A stretch of DNA of 64,000 nt, from contig NZ_JAFCKH010000012.1 of assembly GCF_018130505.1 (NCBI RefSeq), forward strand, positions 62,001 to 126,000. Reading direction: 5' to 3'. Positions 36,039 to 43,721 of this stretch are shown here, piece by piece. This DNA comes from Bradyrhizobium tropiciagri (GTDB taxonomy: Bacteria > Pseudomonadota > Alphaproteobacteria > Rhizobiales > Xanthobacteraceae). Each line of letters begins with the position of its first letter. The stretch's first letter is position 1. The translations under genes were made by a program, and so were the position numbers. The notes beneath the pieces were generated by a model. The model was not told the origin of the DNA. It ran no database searches and saw nothing but the letters and a program-made list of their open reading frames with translations.

Positions 36039-38675
36039 TTGAGCGGTGCCAACCTCGACCCGTCGGAGAACCCGTCACGCGCCGCGCGCGACAGCGATGC
36101 GGCTTCACGGCTGAAGCTGACGCAGCTGAAGCTGACCGAGGCTCTGCAGCGGGCAACATTTGCGATTGCGTGGGAGCGCGCCTGGCCGCATCTGGCCCGG
36201 TTCCTCACGGTCGTCGGTCTGTTCCTGGTCGCGTCATGGGCCGGGCTTTGGCTGGTGCTGCCGTTTGCCGCGCGGGTGGCGGGCACCGGCCTGTTCGCGC
36301 TTGCCGCGCTCGCGATGCTGCTGCCGCTCGTACGCTTCCGCTGGCCGACCCGCGACGAGGCGCTGAGCCGGCTCGACCGCGGCGCCGGCATCCGTCACCG
36401 TCCGGCGACCACCCTTTCCGACACGCTGTCGACGCAGGATCCGTTCGCGCTCGCGCTGTGGCAGGCGCAGCGCGAGCGCACGCTGGCCTCGATCAAGCGC
36501 ATCCGCGCCGGCCTGCCGCGGCCGCGCGTCTCGCTGCACGATCCCTGGGCGCTGCGTGCGCTGGTCATCGTGATGCTGGTCGCCACCTATGTCGCCGCCG
36601 GCGACGAGCGCGGCCTGCGCCTCGTCTCCGCGTTCGACTGGAACGGCATCATGGCGCCGGCCAACATCCGGGTCGACGCCTGGGTGACGCCACCGAACTA
36701 CACCGGCAAGCCGCCGGTCATCCTGTCCAATGCCAACAAGGATGCCGCCGCGGCCGACAACGGCCCGCTCGCGGTTCCCGCCGGCAGCACGCTGCTGGTG
36801 CGCTCCAGCGGCGGCAATATCGATGTCGCCGTCGGTGGCGGCGTGACCGAGATCGCGGCCGCCGAGGCGGCGCCGAAGGGCACCAACGAGCGGCATTTCA
36901 AGATCACGGCCGACGGCACCGCGCATGTCCGCGCCCCGGCCGGCCAGCCGCAGTGGAAGTTCACCGCAACCCCGGATCGTCCGCCGTCGATCGCGCTCGC
37001 CAAGGACCCGGAGCGGCAGGCGCGAGGCTCCCTGCAGCTCTCGTACAAGCTCGAGGATGATTACGGCGTCAGCGAAGCCCGCGCGCAGTTCGCGGCGCGG
37101 CCGAGCGATGTCAAGGATCCCAGCCGCGACGCGAGCAAGGCCGCGCAGCCGCGTCCGCTGTTCGAGCCGCCGCAATTCGCGCTGGTGCTGCCGAATGCGC
37201 GCACCCGTAATGGCGTCGGCCAGACATTGAAGGATCTCACCGAGGACCCCTATGCCGGCGCCGACGTGACGCTGACGCTGACCGCAAAGGATGAGGCGGG
37301 CAACGAGGCCAAGAGCGATCCGTTCAACATGCGCCTGCCCGAGCGCCTCTTCACCAAGCCGCTGGCGCGCGCGCTGATCGAGCAGCGCCGCATCCTGGCG
37401 CTCGATGCCAACCAGAACGGCCAGGTGTTTGCCGCGCTCGAGGCGCTGATGATCGCCCCGGAGATGTTCACGCCGGATGCCGGCCAGTATCTCGGCCTGT
37501 TCAGCGTCGGCCATCAGCTCGAGGCGGCGCGCACCGACGACCAGCTGCGCGAGGTCGTCGCCAGCCTGTGGTCGCTCGCCGTCACCATCGAGGACGGCAA
37601 CATCTCCGACGTCGACAAGGCGTTGCGCGCGGCGCAGGACGCGCTGAAGCAGGCGCTGGAACGCGGCGCCAGCGACGAGGAGATCAAGAAGCTCACCGAC
37701 AATCTGCGCGCCGCGCTGGACAACTTCCTGCGCCAGATGGTCGAGCAGTTCCGCAACAACCCGCAGCAGCTCGCCCGGCCGCTCGATCCGAACGCCAAGG
37801 TGTTGAGCCAGCAGGACCTGAAGAACATGCTCGATCGCATGGAGCGGCTGTCACGCTCCGGCGACAAGGAGGCGGCACGGCAGCTGCTCGAGCAGATGCA
37901 GCAGATGCTGGAAAACCTGCAGATGGCGCAGCCCGGGCAGGGCGACGACGGCATGGAGCAGGCGCTCAACGAGCTCGGCGACATGATCCGCAAGCAGCAG
38001 CAGTTGCGCGACAAGACCTTCAAGCAGGGCCAGGACTCGCGCCGCGACCGCATGCGCGGCAAGCAGGGCGACCAGTCGATGGACGACCTGCAGCAGGATC
38101 AGCAGGGGCTGCGCGACCGCCTGAAGAAGCTGCAGGACGAGCTCGCCAAGCGCGGCATGGGTCCGGATCAGCGCGGCCAGAAGGGCCAGAAAGGTCAAAA
38201 GGGCCAGAAGGGCGATCAGGCCGAGCAGGGACAGCCGGGCGACGGCGATCAGGGCGACCAGGGTGACGACGGCGATGGCCTCGACCAGGCCGATTCCGCG
38301 ATGGGCGATGCCACCGGTCGCCTCGGCGAGGGCAATGCCGATGGCGCGGTGGATTCGCAGGGGCGGGCGCTCGATGCGCTGCGCAAGGGCGCCCAGAGCC
38401 TCGCCGATTCGATGCAGCAGGGCGACGGCGACCAGCCCGGCGACGGCCCGAGCAATCGCGCCGGCCGCCAGCAGAGCGGCGGCAACCGCACCGACCCGCT
38501 CGGCCGGCCGCTGCACGGCCGTGACCTCGGCGACGACTACACGGTGAAGATCCCCGGCGAGATCGACGTCCAGCGCGTGCGCCGCATCCTGGAAGAACTC
38601 CGCCGCCGCCTCGCCGACCCGTCCCGCCCGCAGCTCGAACTCGACTACATCGAGCGGCTGCTGAAGGATTACTGA
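36039..38675 (+). CDS. TIGR02302/DUF4175 family membrane protein with Gln/Lys/Gly and Asp/Gly tracts
   Basis: 878-aa protein of the alphaproteobacterial TIGR02302 (DUF4175) family. Two hydrophobic segments lie near the N-terminus (about 50-90) and one near 175 (LRALVIVMLVATYVAA). A beta-rich middle (DAWVTPPNYTGKPP) is followed by a long helical, Gln-rich region (DLKNMLDRMERLSRSG), then low-complexity tracts: QKGQKGQKGQKGDQ (about 713-727) and GDGDQGDQGDDGDG (about 731-748). The ending PGEIDVQRVRRILEELRRRL is conserved. Start is TTG 36039 with GGAG seven bases upstream. Function is unknown; the layout suggests an envelope-anchored periplasmic coiled coil. Confidence 0.85.
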   Translation: MSGANLDPSENPSRAARDSDAASRLKLTQLKLTEALQRATFAIAWERAWPHLARFLTVVGLFLVASWAGLWLVLPFAARVAGTGLFALAALAMLLPLVRFRWPTRDEALSRLDRGAGIRHRPATTLSDTLSTQDPFALALWQAQRERTLASIKRIRAGLPRPRVSLHDPWALRALVIVMLVATYVAAGDERGLRLVSAFDWNGIMAPANIRVDAWVTPPNYTGKPPVILSNANKDAAAADNGPLAVPAGSTLLVRSSGGNIDVAVGGGVTEIAAAEAAPKGTNERHFKITADGTAHVRAPAGQPQWKFTATPDRPPSIALAKDPERQARGSLQLSYKLEDDYGVSEARAQFAARPSDVKDPSRDASKAAQPRPLFEPPQFALVLPNARTRNGVGQTLKDLTEDPYAGADVTLTLTAKDEAGNEAKSDPFNMRLPERLFTKPLARALIEQRRILALDANQNGQVFAALEALMIAPEMFTPDAGQYLGLFSVGHQLEAARTDDQLREVVASLWSLAVTIEDGNISDVDKALRAAQDALKQALERGASDEEIKKLTDNLRAALDNFLRQMVEQFRNNPQQLARPLDPNAKVLSQQDLKNMLDRMERLSRSGDKEAARQLLEQMQQMLENLQMAQPGQGDDGMEQALNELGDMIRKQQQLRDKTFKQGQDSRRDRMRGKQGDQSMDDLQQDQQGLRDRLKKLQDELAKRGMGPDQRGQKGQKGQKGQKGDQAEQGQPGDGDQGDQGDDGDGLDQADSAMGDATGRLGEGNADGAVDSQGRALDALRKGAQSLADSMQQGDGDQPGDGPSNRAGRQQSGGNRTDPLGRPLHGRDLGDDYTVKIPGEIDVQRVRRILEELRRRLADPSRPQLELDYIERLLKDY
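38178..38280. repeat. Coding low-complexity repeats in the TIGR02302 gene
   Basis: Nine-base units (cagaaaggt-like) encode QKG four times, then units of gatcagggc/gaccagggt encode DQG/DDG. They are in frame and degenerate at third positions, which argues for selection on the protein rather than fresh slippage. Confidence 0.8.
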
Positions 38676-38711
38676 GCCTCGGATTACTGAGCCTCGTCCG
38701 CACCCTCCGCC

Positions 38712-38812
38712 GTCATCGCCCGGCTCGACCGGGCGATCCAGTATTCCAGAGACACCAGCGATTGAATCGAAAAGTCGCGGCGTACTGGATGCCCCGCCTT
38801 CGCGGGGCATGA
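38712..38812. repeat. Intergenic palindrome, family C (gtcatcgcccggctcgaccgg)
   Basis: Left arm gtcatcgcccgg...gatccagta pairs with tactggatgccccgcc...gcggggcatgac on the right. First of three palindromes in tandem between TIGR02302 and the CpdR-like gene. Confidence 0.8.
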
Positions 38813-38835
38813 CAGCGTGTGTGTGGCTCGAGCTT

Positions 38836-38921
38836 GTAGCCCGGATGGAGCGCAGCGTAATCCGGGGTTCGCGCAACCTGCGACACTGTTCCCGGATTGC
38901 GCTTCGCTCCATCCGGGCTAC
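38836..38921. repeat. Intergenic palindrome, family B
   Basis: gtagcccggatggagcgcag pairs with ttcgctccatccgggctac at the right, loop around 38870-38885. Second of three in tandem. Confidence 0.85.
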
Positions 38922-38931
38922 GCAGCTATCC

Positions 38932-38975
38932 CCGTCATCCTGAGGCTCGCAAGAGCTCGCGCCTCAGGATGACGG
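38932..38975. repeat. Intergenic palindrome, family A (short form)
   Basis: Perfect 15-bp arms ccgtcatcctgaggc (38932-38946) and gcctcaggatgacgg (38961-38975). Third of three in tandem and 25 bp from the CpdR-like stop. Confidence 0.88.
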
Positions 38976-38999
38976 TTCTAGGTAGGTGAGGAGGATGCG

Positions 39000-39377
39000 T
39001 TAGCTCGCCTTCCGCGCTGCCAGCGCGTCGGCTACGGCGGTGCGGATGTCGGCGACCGCGAACGGCTTGGTCACCACATCATGCACGATCGCCTCGAGGC
39101 CCGAGGCGCGCTCGCGCTGGTGGGCGAAGCCGGTCATCAGGAGGATCTTCAGCGCCGGAAAGTCGCGCGCCGCGGTCAGCGCCAGCGCGATGCCGTCCAT
39201 GACAGGCATCTGGATGTCGGTGAGCAGCAGGTCGAACGCGCCCTCGTCGCGGGTCAGCATTTCCAGCGCCTCGGCGCCGTCCTGCGCGGTGACGGTCTCG
39301 TGGCCGTCCATCGCAATGGCGCGCGCCACCAGCGAGCGCATGGAGTCTTCGTCGTCGGCAATCAGGACACGCGGCAT
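39000..39377 (-). CDS. Single-domain response regulator (CpdR-like)
   Basis: 125-aa CheY-type receiver with no output domain. Acidic pocket ADDEDS (residues 7-12), phospho-Asp in LLTDIQMPVMDG, Thr in LMTGFAH and Lys in VVTKPF. CpdR in alphaproteobacteria has this size and controls ClpXP-dependent turnover of cell-cycle proteins. The match is to the class; orthology to CpdR is inferred. Confidence 0.8.
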   Translation of the reverse strand: MPRVLIADDEDSMRSLVARAIAMDGHETVTAQDGAEALEMLTRDEGAFDLLLTDIQMPVMDGIALALTAARDFPALKILLMTGFAHQRERASGLEAIVHDVVTKPFAVADIRTAVADALAARKAS

Positions 39378-39410
39378 GAGCTCATTTCCGTAAAGCGATC
39401 GCGGGCAGCC

Positions 39411-40268
39411 TCAGGCGCGGCCGCCGGCGAGATCCCGCTTGTTGAAGAAACGTACGTCGATATTGCGGCCTTCGGGCGGCGGCGAGGCGAGGCGCGACTT
39501 GAAGAAGGCGCTTTCGCCGGGATGAAGCACCGACTGCTCCAGCACCGCGTTCCAGGCGTAGATCTCGGCGCCCTGCGCGTCGCGGACCGAGAAGCGCAGC
39601 CGCGGCAGCTCGACCGGCTTGCGGGTCTGGCCGACGATCATGCCCTCGATGACCAGCACCGGCTTGCCGTCGACGGTCTCGTTGGTGATCTTGAGGTCCT
39701 TGAACGCGAGCCCGCGCAGGTTCACGTCCAGCCCGACCATCTTGTAGAACAGCGCCGACTGCGGCAGCAGGCGCACCACGTCGTTGCGCCAGACTACGAG
39801 CGCGACGATCAGCGCCGCCATCGCCGCGCAGGTGGTGGGCAGGGCGCCGACCACCGGCATGAATGGGATCCGGGGCAGTGAGGGCAGGCGGAACAGCCGG
39901 GAAAGCCGGAAGCCGCGCCTGGTTCCGGCCGCGGCCTGGATGTCGGCATGATCGGCGGCATCCTGCTGGGCGACCTCCGGCCAGTCGGCGGCGTGTCCTT
40001 CGTCGGGCAGGTCGGCCGAGATCGAGGGGCTTTCGACCATCGGGGGCTCCCCGTCGCGGTCCTGATGGTCCTGGCGCTCCATCGCCGCCCATTCGCTGGC
40101 CGCATCGGCGCCGGCAGGCACCATGGCCGGCACCGCCTCGACCGCATCCTCCGGCCGGGCCAGCCAGACCTCCTTACAGCGGGAACAGCGGACGGTGCGC
40201 CCGGCGTCCCCCAGGGTGGCCAGCTGAATGGCGTAGGATGTTGTACAATGCGGGCAAACGATGTGCAT
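39411..40268 (-). CDS. MJ0042-type zinc-ribbon membrane protein
   Basis: 285-aa protein opening with the zinc ribbon MHIVCPHCTTSYAI (CxxC) and VRCSRCKEVW (CxxC), residues 1-35. An acidic linker and one transmembrane helix near 145-165 (PTTCAAMAALIVALVVW) follow, and the C-terminal half is beta-rich (FYKMVGLDVNLRGLAFKDL, DGKPVLVIEGMIVGQTRKPV) as in the DUF3426 class. A cytoplasmic zinc sensor coupled to a periplasmic domain would fit. It is divergent from ftsE, with a 169-bp gap. Function unknown. Confidence 0.8.
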   Translation of the reverse strand: MHIVCPHCTTSYAIQLATLGDAGRTVRCSRCKEVWLARPEDAVEAVPAMVPAGADAASEWAAMERQDHQDRDGEPPMVESPSISADLPDEGHAADWPEVAQQDAADHADIQAAAGTRRGFRLSRLFRLPSLPRIPFMPVVGALPTTCAAMAALIVALVVWRNDVVRLLPQSALFYKMVGLDVNLRGLAFKDLKITNETVDGKPVLVIEGMIVGQTRKPVELPRLRFSVRDAQGAEIYAWNAVLEQSVLHPGESAFFKSRLASPPPEGRNIDVRFFNKRDLAGGRA

Positions 40269-40437
40269 GGAGCCGAATCTCTACTGTGACTCTGCCCGGA
40301 TGCTACTTAGCGACCGTTAACGAATCGGAAACCATAACCGAAGCACAACCCTTCTGTGCGGTGCGCGGCCGGTCCGCCGGCTGGGGCGTCGCTGGTGTGG
40401 GGTATTGGGCTCTCGGCCCTCTCGAACGGAGCTAGGC

Positions 40438-41097
40438 TTGGTTCGGTTCGAACATGTAGGTCTCCGCTACGGGCTCGGCCCGGAGATTCTGCGCGACCTC
40501 TCCTTCACCATCCCGGCGCACTCCTTCCAGTTCCTCACCGGACCGTCGGGCGCCGGCAAGACCTCGCTGTTGCGGCTGTTGTTCCTGTCGCTGCGGCCGA
40601 CCCGCGGGCTGGTCAATCTGTTCGGCCACGACGTCTCGCTGCTGGGCAAGGACCAGGTCGCCGAGCTGCGCCGGCGGATCGGCATCGTGCTGCAGGATTT
40701 CCGCCTGCTCGACCACATGACGACCTACGAGAATGTGGCGCTGCCGTTCCGCGTCATGGGCCGCGACGAATCGAGCTACCGCCGCGAGGTGATCGACCTC
40801 CTGAAATGGGTCGGCCTCGGCGAGCGCATGGATGCGCTGCCGCCGATCCTGTCGGGCGGCGAGAAGCAGCGCGCCGCGATCGCGCGCGCGGTGATCTCGC
40901 GGCCGCAATTGCTGCTGGCGGACGAGCCGACCGGCAGCGTCGACCCGACGCTGGGGCGGCGCCTGCTGCGGCTGTTCATCGAGCTCAACAAATCGGGCAC
41001 CGCGGTGATCATCGCGACCCATGACATCACGCTGATGGACCAGTACGAGGCGCGGCGCCTCGTGCTGCATCAGGGACGGCTGCACATCTATGAGTAG
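40438..41097 (+). CDS. ftsE: Cell-division ATP-binding protein FtsE
   Basis: 219-aa ABC ATPase that with FtsX controls peptidoglycan hydrolases at the septum. Walker A GPSGAGKTS, Q-loop VLQDFRLL, signature LSGGEKQR, Walker B LLLADEPTG and His-switch ATHD are present. I chose the TTG at 40438, which has GGAG six bases upstream and gives the family length; the frame stays open further upstream. The stop overlaps the ftsX start by 8 bases. Confidence 0.92.
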   Translation: MVRFEHVGLRYGLGPEILRDLSFTIPAHSFQFLTGPSGAGKTSLLRLLFLSLRPTRGLVNLFGHDVSLLGKDQVAELRRRIGIVLQDFRLLDHMTTYENVALPFRVMGRDESSYRREVIDLLKWVGLGERMDALPPILSGGEKQRAAIARAVISRPQLLLADEPTGSVDPTLGRRLLRLFIELNKSGTAVIIATHDITLMDQYEARRLVLHQGRLHIYE

Positions 41098-42061
41098 GAC
41101 CGGCGACGAGAAGGTGCCGTTGGTCGATCTCGGACGCGAGCGTCCGCAGGTCCCGGCCACCGCGCGCAACATGTCGCCGATCGTGCCGCGCGCCTCGATC
41201 TCCGGCCGCGCGCTGGTCGCGGTGGTCGCGATCATGACGTTCCTGGCGTCGCTCACCACCGGCACCGTGCTGCTGGTCAGTGCCTCGGCGGCCGAGTGGC
41301 AGTCGGAGGTCGCGAGCGAGATCACCATCCAGGTGCGACCGTCGACCGGCCGCGACCTCGACCGCGATGCGCAGGCCGCGGCGGACGCGATGCGGGCGCA
41401 GCCGGGCATCCTCGAGGTGCGGCCGTTCAGCAAGGAGGAATCCTCAAAACTGCTCGAGCCGTGGCTCGGCAGCGGGCTCTCGATCGACGAATTGCCGGTG
41501 CCGCGCGTCATCGTGGCGCGGGTGCAGCCGGGCTCCACGCTCGACCTCGCAGGCTTGCGCGCGCGGGTGACGCAGGTCGCGCCGACCGCCAGCGTCGACG
41601 ATCACCGCGCCTGGATCGAGCGGATGCGCTCGATGACCGGCGCCACCATGTTCGCCGGCGTCGGCATCCTCATTCTCGTCATCATCGCCACCATCATCTC
41701 GGTGTCGTTCGCCACCCGCGGCGCGATGGCGGCGAACCGGCCGATCGTCGAGGTGCTGCATTTCGTCGGTGCCGGCGACAGCTACATCGCCAACCGCTTC
41801 CTCCGCCACTTCCTCCGGCTCGGCCTCGAAGGAGGGCTGATCGGCGGCGGCGCGGCGATGCTGGCATTTGGCTTTTCCGAATCGATCGCCAACTGGTTCT
41901 CCGGCACGCCGGTGGGCGACCAGTTCGCGGCGCTGCTCGGCACGTTCTCGCTGCGGCCGTCGGGCTATCTGGTGCTGGCGTTGCAGGCGGTGCTGATCGC
42001 GGCGATCACCGCCTGGGCGTCGCGACGCACGCTGTTTGCGACGCTGGATGACATCGACTGA
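41090..42061 (+). CDS. ftsX: Cell-division protein FtsX
   Basis: 323-aa inner-membrane partner of FtsE. Four hydrophobic segments: about 40-65 (GRALVAVVAIMTFLASLTTGTVLLV), 183-205 (TMFAGVGILILVIIATIISVSF), 245-265 and 290-312, with a large periplasmic loop after the first helix that binds the hydrolase activator in other bacteria. It starts inside ftsE (ATGAGTAG overlap). The C-terminus ends LFATLDDID. No EnvC gene is adjacent. Confidence 0.9.
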   Translation: MSRTGDEKVPLVDLGRERPQVPATARNMSPIVPRASISGRALVAVVAIMTFLASLTTGTVLLVSASAAEWQSEVASEITIQVRPSTGRDLDRDAQAAADAMRAQPGILEVRPFSKEESSKLLEPWLGSGLSIDELPVPRVIVARVQPGSTLDLAGLRARVTQVAPTASVDDHRAWIERMRSMTGATMFAGVGILILVIIATIISVSFATRGAMAANRPIVEVLHFVGAGDSYIANRFLRHFLRLGLEGGLIGGGAAMLAFGFSESIANWFSGTPVGDQFAALLGTFSLRPSGYLVLALQAVLIAAITAWASRRTLFATLDDID

Positions 42062-42221
42062 CGGCGCGTGACCGCGATCATGGTGCCGTCAACGTGATCG
42101 CGAGCGCGGCTGGAATGTGACATTGCGCGCGCACGCCCGGTCTTGCCGCCGAGCAAACCGGATTTCCACTTTTTCGGTTCATGCTCTAAAATCCGCCGGG
42201 GGGAAGGGACTGCCGCATCAC

Positions 42222-42932
42222 ATGAGTTTGGAGACCGACGATACGTCGCCGAACGGCCCTGCCGCGCGCCCGCGGGGCTGGCTGCGCGCGGCCATCGTCG
42301 CGCCACTGGCGCTGGCCTTCGTCGCCGCCGGGATCGGCTTTGTCGGCTTCCTGTCGCAGCTGCGTGGTGTCGAGACCGATCCGCCGCAGACCGCCGACGG
42401 CATCGTGGTGCTGACCGGCGGCTCCTCTCGGGTGTCGGACGCGATGGAGCTCTTGGCCGCGGGCTACGGCAAACGTCTGTTGATCTCCGGCGTGCATCCG
42501 ACCAATGACGCGAGCGACATCTCGCGCTCGCTACCGGACAGCCAGCGGCTGATGAGCTGCTGCGTCGATCTCGACCGTTCCGCGGTCAACACCCGCAGCA
42601 ATGCGGCGGAGACGCGGCGCTGGGCGCGCGAGCGCGGCTTCAAGTCGCTAATCGTTGTGACTTCGAACTACCACATGCCGCGCGCGATCGTGGAACTGTC
42701 GCATGCGATGCCCGACATCACGCTGATCCCGTTCGCCGTGGTCGGCGAGAAATGGCGCGACGAGCCGTGGTGGACAAGTGGCGCGACGTTCCGTCTCCTG
42801 CTATCGGAGTACGCCAAATATGTCGCCGCCGAGGTGCGGGTGCGGCTGGCCGATGTCGGTCTCGATCTGAGGCCAGATACGGGCGAGCCGGCCGGCACGC
42901 CGCGCCGCCCGGCCACCGCGCAGGCGAATTGA
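42222..42932 (+). CDS. YdcF family (DUF218) membrane protein
   Basis: 236-aa protein with one N-terminal helix (AIVAPLALAFVAAGIGFVGFLSQL) and the DUF218 domain: ADGIVVLTGGSSRVSDAMELL, LLISGVHP, then NTRSNAAETRRWARERGF and VVTSNYHMPRAIVEL. Family members (YdcF, SanA, ElyC) affect envelope or peptidoglycan metabolism. It follows ftsX and precedes plsC. That neighbourhood suggests an envelope-assembly role (inference). Confidence 0.85.
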   Translation: MSLETDDTSPNGPAARPRGWLRAAIVAPLALAFVAAGIGFVGFLSQLRGVETDPPQTADGIVVLTGGSSRVSDAMELLAAGYGKRLLISGVHPTNDASDISRSLPDSQRLMSCCVDLDRSAVNTRSNAAETRRWARERGFKSLIVVTSNYHMPRAIVELSHAMPDITLIPFAVVGEKWRDEPWWTSGATFRLLLSEYAKYVAAEVRVRLADVGLDLRPDTGEPAGTPRRPATAQAN

Positions 42933-42945
42933 TACTGGGATAGAG

Positions 42946-43713
42946 ATGACGTCGATCTTCCTGCGCTCGCTGATCTTCAACGTGCTGTTCTATCTGGTGC
43001 TGGTGGTGTTGTGCATCGTCGCGATCCCGACGCTGCTGCTGCCGCGCGGCGCGCTGATGGCGCTGCAGGCGGCGTGGGCCGACATCAGCCTGTTCCTGAT
43101 GCGGGTGATCTGCAATATCAGGATCGAGTTCCGCGGCGTCGAGAAGATCCCGCAGGGACCGCTGGTGATCGCCGCGAAGCACCAGTCGTTCTGGGAGACC
43201 TTTGCGCTGGTGCGCTTCTTCGAGCACCCGCTGTTCATCCTCAAGCGCGAACTGATGATGATCCCGGTGTTCGGCTGGTACCTGAAGAAGGCCGGCATGA
43301 TCTCGGTGGAGCGCGGCGGCGGTCCGCGCTCGCTGCTCAAGACGCTGAAGCAGGCCGCGGCCGAGGTGAAGCAGGGCCGTCAGCTCGTGATCTTTCCCGA
43401 GGGCACTCGCACCGCGCCGGGCGCGCCGCCCGCCTACAAGGCCGGCGTCGCCCAGATCTATGTCGAGAGCGCGGTGCCATGCTTGCCGATCGCGCTCAAC
43501 TCCGGCCTGTTCTGGCCGCGCCGGACCTTCATGCGCTATCCCGGCACGCTGGTGGTTGAATTCCTCGATCCGCTGCCGCCGGGCTTGCCGCGCGACGAAT
43601 TCATGACCCGCCTGCGCGATCAGATCGAGACCGCTACCACCCGCATCGTCGACGCCGCCCGCGCCGAGCAGGCGCAATTGTTCGGCGAGGTGCCGACCCC
43701 GGCGAAGGGCTAG
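42946..43713 (+). CDS. 1-acyl-sn-glycerol-3-phosphate acyltransferase (PlsC-like)
   Basis: 255-aa membrane acyltransferase adding the second acyl chain to lysophosphatidate. N-terminal helix RSLIFNVLFYLVLVVLCIVAI. The catalytic block is HQSFWE, i.e. HX4E in place of the usual HX4D, and the glycerophosphate-binding loop is FPEGTR. Third block IYVESAVPCLPIALNSG. GGGATAGAG precedes ATG 42946. The gene ends 8 bp from the convergent pump gene. Confidence 0.88.
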   Translation: MTSIFLRSLIFNVLFYLVLVVLCIVAIPTLLLPRGALMALQAAWADISLFLMRVICNIRIEFRGVEKIPQGPLVIAAKHQSFWETFALVRFFEHPLFILKRELMMIPVFGWYLKKAGMISVERGGGPRSLLKTLKQAAAEVKQGRQLVIFPEGTRTAPGAPPAYKAGVAQIYVESAVPCLPIALNSGLFWPRRTFMRYPGTLVVEFLDPLPPGLPRDEFMTRLRDQIETATTRIVDAARAEQAQLFGEVPTPAKG

Positions 43714-43721
43714 AACGCAGT

